From Phycisphaera sp. (GTDB taxonomy: Bacteria; Planctomycetota; Phycisphaerae; Phycisphaerales; Zrk34), in assembly GCA_016125285.1 (NCBI GenBank), contig WGMA01000012.1:124001-188000 (forward strand): DNA of 64,000 bases, in the 5' to 3' direction. Positions 1 to 7,265 of the stretch are shown here, piece after piece (the first letter of the stretch is position 1; the number at the start of each line of letters is the position of its first letter). A program made the position numbers and the translations under genes. The notes under the pieces are model-generated. The model searched no databases and had not been told where the DNA came from. It saw nothing but the letters and a program-made list of their open reading frames with translations.

Positions 1-312
1 GGGGTGATCGCGGAAGCGATCGTCAGCCAGCGCGTCTTTGACGATCAGCCCGTCGCAGCAGATGCAGTGCGCGCAGAACGACTTGCCGTCGCGCGGCGAT
101 TGTCGTGCGTCCGCGTCGACGCCCGCGGCGGACTTGTAGAACTGGCGGTCCTTGTCGACCAGCGAGATGAACGCCGCCTCGATCCCGAGCGTGCGCTTCG
201 CGAGGTCGGTGATCACGTCGAACCGCCGCTCGGGCGGCGTGTCGAGGATGTGCATCGCCCGCAGCTCGGCGAGCCGTTCGGTTTCATCGACGGGGACGGG
301 CATGGTGACCAT
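1..312 (-). CDS. GAF domain protein, N-terminal part (runs off the window)
   Basis: A minus-strand frame stays open from an ATG at 312 to the window edge, giving 104 residues. The start is preceded by AAGGA at a 7-base spacing; a second ATG lies at 303. The N-terminus (DETERLAELRAMHILDTPPE, then FISLVDKDRQFYKSAAG and SFCAHCIC...LIVKDALADDRF) is the characteristic start of GAF domains that head bacterial sensor kinases, diguanylate cyclases and phosphodiesterases. Such domains bind small ligands or redox groups. The effector domain lies outside the window, so the output is unknown. It is transcribed divergently from miaE, with an 82-base shared upstream region. The residues CAHCICC form an unusual cysteine cluster within the GAF core. 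Confidence 0.8.
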   Translation of the reverse strand, partial: MVTMPVPVDETERLAELRAMHILDTPPERRFDVITDLAKRTLGIEAAFISLVDKDRQFYKSAAGVDADARQSPRDGKSFCAHCICCDGLIVKDALADDRFRDHP

Positions 313-382
313 CGTGTGATCCTTTCGCGGCCTTGGATGCGCGAGGGACGCGCCGCGTTACCCAACATCATATTCGAGCCGC

Positions 383-388
383 TAAACT
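383..388 (+). promoter_or_regulatory. Candidate -10 element (TAAACT) for miaE
   Basis: TAAACT ends 6 bases before the miaE ATG at 395. There is no Shine-Dalgarno sequence and no room for a leader, so the transcript may be leaderless. The same 6-base spacing recurs at 8170 and 49168. Inferred from sequence only. Confidence 0.4.
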
Positions 389-394
389 GGGTGC

Positions 395-1024
395 ATGGCT
401 GTTAAGGACGACGTCGCCGACCTTCCCCTGCGTTACCGCACGCCCGAGGCGTGGGCGGAGCAGGTGCTGGCCGAGCCGCTGAAGCTGCTCAACGATCACG
501 CGCACCTGGAGAAGAAGGCGGCGTCGAACGCGTTGGAGTTATTAAACCGCTGGCCGGAGCCGAACCCGCCGGAGAACTGGGTCGCGGCGATGTGCGCGAT
601 TGCGCGCGACGAGTCGGAACACCTCGGCGTGGTCACCCGCCTGCTGTCGCGCCGCGGCGGCAAGCTGACGCGCAACCACCGCAACCCCTACGCCAACGAG
701 CTGCGCACGCTCGTGCGGCTCGGCGAGGGCGACCGCGAGCTGATGGATCGGCTGATGGTCTCGGCGCTGATCGAGGCGCGGTCGTGCGAGCGGTTCGACG
801 TGCTGCACCACCACCCCGCCGCCGACCGCGAACTCGCGAAGCTGTACCGCGGGCTGTGGAAGTCGGAGCACGGCCACTACCACATCTTCATCCAACTCGC
901 CGAGCAGCTCGCCTCGCCGCGCGACGTGCGCACCCGCTGGGACCAGATGCTCGACGCGGAGGCGAAGATCATCGCCGAGCAGCCGCCGGGGCCGCGGATG
1001 CATTCAGGGGTAGGAGACACGTGA
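395..1024 (+). CDS. miaE: tRNA-(ms2io6A)-hydroxylase MiaE-like
   Basis: The 209-residue protein matches the MiaE family, a ferritin-like diiron oxygenase that hydroxylates the isopentenyl side chain of ms2i6A37 in tRNA. The iron-ligand pattern of a four-helix diiron protein is visible: HAHLEKKAASNAL, ARDESEHLG, IEARSCERFDVL and WKSEHGHYHIF each place Glu or His where the family binds iron. The length fits the family (about 200 residues). It acts in the cytoplasm on tRNA already modified by MiaA and MiaB, which are not in this window. The start ATG sits 6 bases after a candidate -10 hexamer, suggesting a leaderless mRNA. It is followed after 87 bases by a small membrane protein on the same strand. 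Confidence 0.88.
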   Translation: MAVKDDVADLPLRYRTPEAWAEQVLAEPLKLLNDHAHLEKKAASNALELLNRWPEPNPPENWVAAMCAIARDESEHLGVVTRLLSRRGGKLTRNHRNPYANELRTLVRLGEGDRELMDRLMVSALIEARSCERFDVLHHHPAADRELAKLYRGLWKSEHGHYHIFIQLAEQLASPRDVRTRWDQMLDAEAKIIAEQPPGPRMHSGVGDT

Positions 1025-1111
1025 CAGAAGACAGCGGCCAGTACGATTCCCTGTCTCCTGATCACTTTCTTTCAACTCCCCCGCCTCGCTTTGCCGAAGT
1101 TACACACGACG

Positions 1112-1444
1112 ATGGCGAACCTGCACGACATCCTGCGCCCCGTGACGGACTTTGCGTCGCAGCACGTCGATCACATCGCGCTGGCGATCATCGGCACGGT
1201 GCTCGTGCTGTACGGCCACGAGCTCGAGACGCTGATCAAGAAGCACGTCAAGGGCTACCACTTCGTGGTCCGCACGCTGATCTTCATCGGCATCTGCGCG
1301 TTCGGGTTCGGCCTGATCACCGTGCTGCTGGCCGAGTGGCTCACCGCCCTGCTCACGCACGTCGACCCGATCTACCTGCTGCCGTTCGCGCTGGCCACGT
1401 TTATCGGCCTCGGCATTCTCGCCGAACGCAAACGCTTCATCTGA
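1112..1444 (+). CDS. Small integral membrane protein, DUF3392-like
   Basis: A 110-residue protein with three or four hydrophobic segments: around residues 20-35 (HIALAIIGTVLVLYGHEL), 55-75 (TLIFIGICAFGFGLITVLL) and 85-102 (YLLPFALATFIGLGIL). The motif HFVVRTLIFIGICAFGFGL recalls the DUF3392 family of gammaproteobacterial membrane proteins, whose function is unknown. The frame is also open from a TTG at 1091, but the ATG at 1112 gives a normal N-terminus. No clear Shine-Dalgarno site is visible for either. No functional partner can be named from the context. Confidence 0.6.
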   Translation: MANLHDILRPVTDFASQHVDHIALAIIGTVLVLYGHELETLIKKHVKGYHFVVRTLIFIGICAFGFGLITVLLAEWLTALLTHVDPIYLLPFALATFIGLGILAERKRFI

Positions 1445-1448
1445 CACC

Positions 1449-1973
1449 TCACTCGTTGGCGAACAGGACCTCGTCGTTGACCGACACGCGGTCGGTCTTG
1501 CGGAACGCGCCGTCGTGCGTGAACGACAGGCGGACGCTGAACCGCTGCGTCTGCTCGCCGGTGAAGCTGGCGACGGTGAACGTGCCGGACACGTCGTACG
1601 TGTTGAGCAGCTCGTTCCAGGTCTCGACGTGGAACGAATCGGCGAAGCGCGGCGGCGCGGCGGTGAACAGGTGCTCGAGCACGGCGTCGCGCGCGAAGTC
1701 GTGCAGGTCCGCGTCGGTCGGGCGCGTGGGCGGCGTGACCGGGCGACGGTCGCGGACGACGACGGGGCCGCTCGTCACCGGCGCGGCGCGCGAGGCGTTG
1801 AACAGCAGCACGCCCCCGCCGATGCCCACGAACGCGATCGCCTGCGTCGAGAGGAACACGGCGATGGTCAGGTTCTGGTTGCGGTCGCGGTACGTGTAGT
1901 AGTACCAGTACGAGTACACCTCCAGCGCCACGCCGCCGAGCACCATGATGACCACCATCAGCTGTGTGAACAT
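1449..1973 (-). CDS. Membrane-anchored hypothetical protein
   Basis: A 174-residue protein. The first 55 residues carry two membrane segments (QLMVVIMVLGGVALEVYSYW and LSTQAIAFVGIGGGVLLFNA) separated by a short basic loop. After a Pro/Thr/Arg-rich linker comes a soluble domain of about 90 residues that begins DADLHDFARDAVLEHLFTAA and continues with beta-rich sequence (TFTVASFTGEQTQRFSVRLS). I do not recognise the family. The start at 1973 is chosen because it places the hydrophobic segment at the N-terminus; the frame extends further upstream without hydrophobic or conserved sequence. It converges on the DUF3392-like gene with a 4-base gap. Confidence 0.65.
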   Translation of the reverse strand: MFTQLMVVIMVLGGVALEVYSYWYYYTYRDRNQNLTIAVFLSTQAIAFVGIGGGVLLFNASRAAPVTSGPVVVRDRRPVTPPTRPTDADLHDFARDAVLEHLFTAAPPRFADSFHVETWNELLNTYDVSGTFTVASFTGEQTQRFSVRLSFTHDGAFRKTDRVSVNDEVLFANE

Positions 1974-2132
1974 GCGTGTCTCGCGCGGGGGACGGAGTTG
2001 CAGGGGGATTGTAACACGCCGGATATGCACATGACGCGACAGCCGACTGGTGCGCGGCGTGGGTCGCGCGTAGCATGGCCGCCCTGTTGTGATCGAACCG
2101 ACAACGCAACTCCAACGAGAGAGACGTGACGC

Positions 2133-2690
2133 ATGGCCAGTGTGTGGGAAGCCCCGCGGGCGATACAGGACGCGGTGAAACGTTTGAAGCGGAACCACCA
2201 TCCGCACCTCGAGCACGCGAGCATCTGGGTGCTCTGCTCCGACCGCGCGCCGCTGCGCAAGAACCGCTTCGTGCCGACGTCGTCGACGCTGTGCACGAAG
2301 ACCGAGAAGCTCTCGGCGGGACACGACTTCAAGATCACGATCTCGATGGAGGCGTGGGGCAAGCTGACCGACGAGCAGCGTGACCGCGCGCTCGACGAGG
2401 CGTTGTACCGCTGCGGCGTGAAGTTCGAGCCCGAGACGCTGGAGATCAACGGCAAGGCGCACGTGGTGAAGGACGACCTCGGCCGCGTGATCTTTACCGA
2501 TGAGGTCGCGTACGACAAAGAGGGTCGCCCGCGCTGGCAGATCAATCCGCCGGACGCCGATGTGTTTTTCGGGATGCTGCAGCGTTACGGGGCGTACAAC
2601 GACGAGGCGGACAACACGATCCGCACCGTGCAGGGCAAGCCGCTTCTACAGCAGGTCGCCGCTTCCGGCCCGGTCGACGACGTGGACTGA
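2133..2690 (+). CDS. PhageMetallopep-like protein with a degenerate active site
   Basis: The 185-residue protein resembles the putative phage metallopeptidase family (PF18894-type). The layout fits: an N-terminal helix and HPHLEHASIWVLCSDRAP, then KLSAGHDFKITISMEAWGKL, then TDEQRDRALDEALYRCGV, and a C-terminal WQINPPDADVFFGMLQRYG. In the family as I know it, the segment after TDEQR carries a zinc-binding H-E-x-x-H. Here that stretch reads D-E-A-L-Y-R-C, so both histidines are missing and peptidase activity is unlikely. The family match is from memory of its layout, not a search. A candidate -10 (TAGCAT, 2071-2076) lies 56 bases upstream. A role in binding rather than cutting is inference. Confidence 0.6.
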   Translation: MASVWEAPRAIQDAVKRLKRNHHPHLEHASIWVLCSDRAPLRKNRFVPTSSTLCTKTEKLSAGHDFKITISMEAWGKLTDEQRDRALDEALYRCGVKFEPETLEINGKAHVVKDDLGRVIFTDEVAYDKEGRPRWQINPPDADVFFGMLQRYGAYNDEADNTIRTVQGKPLLQQVAASGPVDDVD

Positions 2691-2716
2691 CGAAGAGATG
2701 TCGGCGATCGCCTCGC

Positions 2717-3760
2717 TCACGGCCTCGCTGCCGTGTCACTGACGGACTCGGCCTTGGCCTTCGCCTTGGACCGCACGGCGGCGCGCTTCGATCGGGTGGG
2801 GAACGGGGTAAGGCAGCCGCGCTCGGTGTCCCACACCTTGAGGCGCAGGCACGCGTAGACATCCCACGGCAGCAGCGTCGTGACGCCGGGCGACTGCAGC
2901 TCTTCGAACGCCGCCATCGTCTCGGGCAGGCGGTAGAACGGGATGTGGTGATTGAGGTGATGGACGTGGTGGTAACCGATGTTGCCGGTGAGCCACGCCA
3001 TGATCGGATTCATCTTCATATAGCTGGACGAGCGTAGCGCGGCGGTGACGTAGTCCCACTCCTTGGCTGGCTGAACGTGCGCGCCGGGGAAGTTGTGCTG
3101 CGCGTAGAACAGATACGCGCCCATCATCGAGGACAGCGCCGCGGGGAGCATGAGGCACAACAGGAGGATGTCGAGGCCGCACCACGCGAGGAAGGCGACG
3201 ATGAGGATGTGGACGACGAGCGAGAAGGCCGAGTCGGCGTGCTGGCGCGGGTTGGCGATCACCGAGCGGATGCACATGCCGTAGAGGAAGACGGTCAGGT
3301 AGCCGAACACGAAGATGAGCGGGTGACGGGTGACGCGGTAGGCGAGCCGCTCGGTGGGCGTGGCGGCGGCGTACTGGTCGGTCGTCATCATCGGGAACGA
3401 GCCGATGCTCGCGCCGTACATCTTGGAGTTGTGCTTGTGATGATGGTTGTGGCTGCGTCGCCAGATGCTTGGGGGGTTGAGGGACAGGATGCCCCAGACG
3501 GACATGATGATCCAGGCGATCCGCGAGCGCGTCAGGATCGTGCCGTGCTCGTAGTCGTGATAGATGATGAACATACGGATCATCACCATGCCCGCCGCGA
3601 GGCTCGCGACGATGCGGATCGGCAGGTTGTCGACCGCAACGATCACCGCCTGCAGCAGCAGGAACAACGACAGGGTGGACAACAACACCCACCAACTGGT
3701 GGCACGGTGTTCATGAGCATAAGGGCGACTATCTAATAGGAGTTGTTTGCCGTCACGCAT
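2717..3760 (-). CDS. Membrane fatty acid desaturase
   Basis: A 347-residue integral membrane protein of the fatty acid desaturase family, which inserts double bonds in acyl chains using a diiron centre. All three histidine boxes are present: HDYEHG near residue 85, HNHHHKH near residue 120, and HHVHHLNHH near residue 290. Hydrophobic segments flank the boxes at residues 25-75 and 160-235. The start at 3760 is preferred because GAGG lies 7 bases upstream; a TTG at 3790 would add ten residues without support. The C-terminus is basic and Ala-rich. It is transcribed divergently from the secreted protein at 4016 across a 255-base AT-rich region. Substrate and regiospecificity cannot be told from sequence. 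Confidence 0.9.
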   Translation of the reverse strand: MRDGKQLLLDSRPYAHEHRATSWWVLLSTLSLFLLLQAVIVAVDNLPIRIVASLAAGMVMIRMFIIYHDYEHGTILTRSRIAWIIMSVWGILSLNPPSIWRRSHNHHHKHNSKMYGASIGSFPMMTTDQYAAATPTERLAYRVTRHPLIFVFGYLTVFLYGMCIRSVIANPRQHADSAFSLVVHILIVAFLAWCGLDILLLCLMLPAALSSMMGAYLFYAQHNFPGAHVQPAKEWDYVTAALRSSSYMKMNPIMAWLTGNIGYHHVHHLNHHIPFYRLPETMAAFEELQSPGVTTLLPWDVYACLRLKVWDTERGCLTPFPTRSKRAAVRSKAKAKAESVSDTAARP

Positions 3761-3920
3761 CGGCGGACCTCGTGCTCTGAGATCCTCCAAAACGGAGCCC
3801 GGAGAGCTAGCGGGCCCTGCCTCGCATCACACGGATGATGCGACAAGCAACACATACATCGTAACGAATTTCGGCGAAACGTGCACCGCTGCTCCACTTA
3901 AACTCATCGACAAATAATTT

Positions 3921-3946
3921 TTCGCGGAACCTGTTCCGAACGCGAA
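3921..3946. promoter_or_regulatory. Palindromic operator-like site between divergent genes
   Basis: TTCGCG and CGCGAA arms enclose GGAACCTGTTCC, itself a near-perfect dyad. It lies in the AT-rich region between the desaturase (start 3760, minus) and the secreted protein (start 4016, plus). A repressor site is one reading; GGAAC also resembles the -35 of ECF sigma promoters. Neither can be settled by eye. Confidence 0.35.
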
Positions 3947-4015
3947 ACTAGTACGTATACATAGATAGCAACAGCCGCTCACGGGCGTGAGTGCAACACA
4001 GAAATGAGGAATGTC

Positions 4016-4681
4016 ATGCGTAGAACACGAAAAAATCTCGGCAAACGAACCACTTCCATGCTCACCGCCGCGGCGGCGCTGCTGGTGATCGGCGGAGCGG
4101 CCTTCGGCGCCGACCGCAACGATCACGGACGTGACGGGCGCGGATTCGATCAGGACCGGCCCGGCGCGAAACCCGTGCAGGTCAGTCAGCGCACCCGCGA
4201 TGACGACCGGCGATCGGATCGCGGCGATGACCGACGCTCCGACGATCGGCACGACGATCGCGACGACAACAAGTCGTTCGCCCTCCGAATCGGTGACGGC
4301 AATTTCAGCTTCGGCATCAGCATCGGCGATCGCGATCGGCACGATGATCACCACCGCGTGATCGTCCGCCCGGAGCCCCGCCGGTGGGTGCCCGCTCATT
4401 ACGAGGAGCACAGCGAACAGGTGCTCGTCGAGCCCGCCCGCTGCGAGAAGCGCTGGGTTCCGCCGGTGTATGAGACGCGTTGCGACCGCTGGGGTCGGCA
4501 CGTCGAGGTGCTCGTGCGTGAGGGTTACTGGCAGACGATCGAGATCCCCGCACGCTACGAGACGCGCTGCGTCAAGGTCCTGGTGCCGGGCCACTGGGAG
4601 GAGATCGATTACCGCGACGTGCACGATGTGCACTTCGGCCACGACAACGGCGTCGGTCATGCCTACGGCCGCGATCACTAA
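4016..4681 (+). CDS. Secreted Arg/Asp-rich protein with WVPxxY-type repeats
   Basis: The 221-residue protein starts with a signal peptide (basic residues, then MLTAAAALLVIGGAAFGA). Next comes a strongly charged low-complexity stretch of alternating Arg and Asp (about residues 45-90), and then a short globular piece (FALRIGDGNFSFGISIGD). The C-terminal 90 residues contain three imperfect repeats of roughly 22-25 residues built on aromatic-Pro-Tyr-Glu and Arg-Cys elements: RRWVPAHYEEH, KRWVPPVYETRC and TIEIPARYETRC. Similar repeat proteins are seen in other planctomycetes, but no function is known to me. The start at 4016 has AGGA 5 bases upstream; an in-frame ATG at 4004 overlaps that site. 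A strong terminator follows at 4747-4787. Confidence 0.75.
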   Translation: MRRTRKNLGKRTTSMLTAAAALLVIGGAAFGADRNDHGRDGRGFDQDRPGAKPVQVSQRTRDDDRRSDRGDDRRSDDRHDDRDDNKSFALRIGDGNFSFGISIGDRDRHDDHHRVIVRPEPRRWVPAHYEEHSEQVLVEPARCEKRWVPPVYETRCDRWGRHVEVLVREGYWQTIEIPARYETRCVKVLVPGHWEEIDYRDVHDVHFGHDNGVGHAYGRDH

Positions 4682-4695
4682 AGCGTGAAACCCCC

Positions 4696-4726
4696 GATCG
4701 GCCCGTCGCACTCCGGCGGGCCGATC
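4696..4726. repeat. Hairpin downstream of the 4016 gene
   Basis: GATCGGCCCG (4696-4705) pairs perfectly with CGGGCCGATC (4717-4726). No T-tract follows, so it may be an RNA 3'-end stabiliser ahead of the intrinsic terminator at 4747. Confidence 0.5.
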
Positions 4727-4746
4727 ACAAAGCCGAACGAGGCGCC

Positions 4747-4787
4747 GAGACCCGCGTGCACCCTGCTGCCGCGGGTCTCATCTTTTT
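4747..4787 (+). terminator. Intrinsic terminator
   Basis: GAGACCCGCG (4747-4756) pairs with CGCGGGTCTC (4770-4779), followed by a T-rich tail at 4781-4787. It ends the transcript of the secreted protein gene at 4016. Between here and the first parS site (4788-4951) I see only AT-rich sequence with TATAAATAT near 4875, a possible promoter region. Confidence 0.75.
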
Positions 4788-4951
4788 GGGACGCGTCGAT
4801 CCGCTCGGTTCGGCCCGTGTCAACGGTTGGTTGTAGTGGGGAATAGGTCGCGAATAAGTCGGCCTAGAAGAATATAAATATCGTAATGTCAGATGGATGA
4901 GAAAATGAAAACGGCGTTCATGATCGGACAGCCGATGTTTCGATTGCCTGA

Positions 4952-4967
4952 TGTTTCACGTGAAACG
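4952..4967. promoter_or_regulatory. parS: parS site 1
   Basis: TGTTTCACGTGAAACG differs from the canonical 16-base parS palindrome only at the last base. It is the ParB nucleation site for chromosome segregation. Confidence 0.9.
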
Positions 4968-4996
4968 TCGTGGCGAAGGCGTGCGAAACGCTTGGA

Positions 4997-5012
4997 TGTT
5001 TCACGTGAAACA
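4997..5012. promoter_or_regulatory. parS: parS site 2
   Basis: TGTTTCACGTGAAACA is an exact match to canonical bacterial parS, 45 bases after the first site. Confidence 0.95.
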
Positions 5013-5069
5013 TCAGCCGCCGGCTCGGCCTGTGCGGTGCGATCTGATGTCTGGCAACCGACATGCGGA

Positions 5070-5085
5070 TGTTTCACGTGAAACA
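5070..5085. promoter_or_regulatory. parS: parS site 3
   Basis: TGTTTCACGTGAAACA again, 73 bases after site 2 and 97 bases before the parB start. Three sites so close to the gene suggest ParB loading here and probably autoregulation of parB. Confidence 0.95.
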
Positions 5086-5181
5086 ATTCTTGCGTAGCAC
5101 GTTTGTGTGGATAAACTGTTCGTATGCCCGCCACGGAGGTAGGGCGACATCCAATCTCATTCCGTGCACGGAGGTACGACC

Positions 5182-6339
5182 ATGTCCAAGTCCAAAGCCA
5201 AAAAGCCCCGCCTCGGTCGCGGTCTGAGCAGCCTGATGGCCACCGCCGTGCCGATCGAGCCGCCGGTCGAGGATGACGTTGCAGAGGTCGCCACCGCCCT
5301 GCCGCAGGCTGATGTCACGACGGAAACGTCCGATGGCGACGCCATCGTCACGCCGCCGGACCAAACCGCCCATCCGGAGCGCTCAGCACTTCCCAACCGG
5401 GCCGAAGTCCCGGCGCCAGCTCCGGCTGCGGTCGCTCCACCGTCGCAGCCATACGTTGCCCCCGCCGCAGCGGCTTCGCGTGCCGCAGTTGTGGATAACG
5501 GTGTGGATAGCCTTGAATCTGACGATGACGATGTCGAGGCGGGTCTGCAGTGGTTGCCGCTCGGTTCGATCGTCTCGAATCCGTTCCAGCCCCGCCGCAC
5601 GTTCGACAAGGCGGCGTTGGAGCAGCTCGCGGCGTCCATCAAGCAGGACGGCGTCATGCAGCCCATCGTCGTCCGCCCCGCCAGCAAGGACGGCACGTAC
5701 CAGCTCGTCGCGGGCGAGCGTCGCTGGCGCGCCGCCACGAAGGCGGGCCTGCCGAAGATCCCGGCGATCGTCCGCACGCTGTCCGACCAGCAGATGGCCG
5801 AGTGGGCGGTCATCGAGAACCTTCAGCGTGAGGATCTCGACCCGATCGAGCGTGCCCAGGCGTTCAGCCGCCTGTCCAACCACTTTTCGATGAGCCACGA
5901 GCAGATCGCCCAGCGTGTGGGCTCTGATCGCTCGACGATCTCCAACCTGATGCGTCTGCTCGACCTCGACGAGAACATCCAGATCATGATCAAGACCGGC
6001 GCCTTGTCCGCAGGGCACGGCAGGGCATTGCTGTCGCTCGGTGACGGCGAGGCTCAGACAATCATGGCCAAACGCGCCGTCGCGGGTGGCTGGTCGGTCC
6101 GTATGATGGAGGCCGCGGTCCGCCGAGCTGGCCAGGCCGACGAGACGCCGAAGGAGCGCGCCAAGGCGACGCGGTCGGCGCTCTTCGCGGACCTCGAGAA
6201 GCAGATCGCCACGCAGTTGGGCACGAAGGTGCAGATCCGCCCGAGTCGTAAAAAGAACGCCGGGACGCTGTGCCTGGAGTTCTACAACATCGAGCAGTTC
6301 GACGACCTGATGGAAAAGCTGGGCGTCAAGGTGGATTGA
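5182..6339 (+). CDS. parB: Chromosome-partitioning protein ParB
   Basis: A 385-residue ParB/Spo0J. The N-terminus carries a basic peptide (KKPRLGRGLSSLM) of the kind that contacts ParA. Residues 20-115 are an unusually long Ala/Pro/Thr-rich linker. The CTP-binding N-terminal domain follows, with GERRWRAATKAG near residue 180 and ENLQREDLDPIERAQAF near residue 215. A helix-turn-helix (EQIAQRVGSDRSTISNLMRL) near residue 250 reads parS, and a C-terminal dimerisation region closes the protein. The start at 5182 has GGAGG 7 bases upstream; the GTG at 5164 does not. Three parS sites lie just upstream. ParA is not next to it, although the N-terminal peptide implies a ParA elsewhere. Confidence 0.95.
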   Translation: MSKSKAKKPRLGRGLSSLMATAVPIEPPVEDDVAEVATALPQADVTTETSDGDAIVTPPDQTAHPERSALPNRAEVPAPAPAAVAPPSQPYVAPAAAASRAAVVDNGVDSLESDDDDVEAGLQWLPLGSIVSNPFQPRRTFDKAALEQLAASIKQDGVMQPIVVRPASKDGTYQLVAGERRWRAATKAGLPKIPAIVRTLSDQQMAEWAVIENLQREDLDPIERAQAFSRLSNHFSMSHEQIAQRVGSDRSTISNLMRLLDLDENIQIMIKTGALSAGHGRALLSLGDGEAQTIMAKRAVAGGWSVRMMEAAVRRAGQADETPKERAKATRSALFADLEKQIATQLGTKVQIRPSRKKNAGTLCLEFYNIEQFDDLMEKLGVKVD

Positions 6340-6364
6340 TGCGGACGCAACCGGTTGTCATGAC

Positions 6365-6370
6365 TATAAT
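6365..6370 (+). promoter_or_regulatory. Candidate -10 (TATAAT) for the 6459 gene
   Basis: A perfect TATAAT lies 88 bases before the acidic protein start, immediately after parB. No convincing -35 is visible at 16-18 bases. Confidence 0.45.
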
Positions 6371-6458
6371 AATGAACATCGGACGCGCCTGGTGAACAAG
6401 GTCCAATAACCTTTCGCAGCGCGGGCGCGTCGGAGAGAAATGAAGGTGGGGCGTCTGA

Positions 6459-7241
6459 ATGGGTATCGAAGACCCGAATCAACTCAGTGAGATCGATCGC
6501 GCGATCGCCGAGAACGAGCGTGCGCTGAATCCGCTGCCCTGGCACGAGGTCGAAGAGGCGGAGGAAGCCGACGACGACGATGAGGTCGACGTCGAAAACA
6601 TGACCGACGAGGAGTACGAGGCATACATCGAGCGGTTGGGCCGCGAAAAGAAGCCCGGCGACCCCGATTACCTCGATCCCGCTCAGTACGGTGAAGAACT
6701 CGCGGCCTGGCACAACGCGCCGATGACCTCCGCGTTCGAGCAACTCACGCGTGCGGGCATTGACCTGCCCGCGCCCGAAGACCTCGACGATGCACAGCTG
6801 CACGACAAGCTCTGGGAGGTCATCCACGCGCTGGCCAAACGCAGCACCTACCTCGCGTGCACCGATCACCTGTCCGACCGCGAACTCTACAGCGAGCTGT
6901 GGAACGAGGTGCTGCACGAGTGGTGCAAGGACCTCGAGTCCATGCTGCCGCAGGATCAGTTCGCCGGCCCCAACGCCTGGACGCAACACATCGACATGCT
7001 CGGATCCGGTTCCGAGGAAGACACGCAGCTCTACCTGCGTTACTACGCCACCGGCGAAGACCGCGCACTGTGGCTCAAAGACTGGCCCGAGGAGTGGGGC
7101 CCGCCGCCCGAGTACGAAGAGCCGCCATACGATCGCGATCGCCTGCTCCCACAGGCGCCCGAACCGCAGGCGTTCCGCGACGAGGATACAAACGACAACA
7201 ACCTGCCGCCGAATGATGGCCACGACGATATTCCTTTCTGA
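6459..7241 (+). CDS. Acidic conserved hypothetical protein
   Basis: A 260-residue, strongly acidic, soluble protein with no signal peptide or membrane segment. Residues 30-60 are nearly all Asp/Glu. The core (about residues 95-155) contains GIDLPAPEDLDD, LHDKLWEVIHALAKR and TDHLSDRELYSELW. I recall this pattern from conserved hypothetical proteins of Planctomycetes and Verrucomicrobia with no assigned function. The C-terminus is Pro/Asp/Asn-rich and ends DDIPF, which resembles the acidic C-terminal tip of single-stranded DNA-binding protein. That similarity may be chance. It follows parB after 119 bases, with its own -10-like element. Confidence 0.7.
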   Translation: MGIEDPNQLSEIDRAIAENERALNPLPWHEVEEAEEADDDDEVDVENMTDEEYEAYIERLGREKKPGDPDYLDPAQYGEELAAWHNAPMTSAFEQLTRAGIDLPAPEDLDDAQLHDKLWEVIHALAKRSTYLACTDHLSDRELYSELWNEVLHEWCKDLESMLPQDQFAGPNAWTQHIDMLGSGSEEDTQLYLRYYATGEDRALWLKDWPEEWGPPPEYEEPPYDRDRLLPQAPEPQAFRDEDTNDNNLPPNDGHDDIPF

Positions 7242-7265
7242 TTGTCGACCACGCGATTGAATCCG

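Noticed and set aside
4893-5081. A 62-codon plus-strand ORF and an 81-codon minus-strand ORF upstream of parB
   Set aside because: Both are formed by the parS sites themselves (repeated D-V-S-R-E-T reading) and have no family signal; the region is regulatory.
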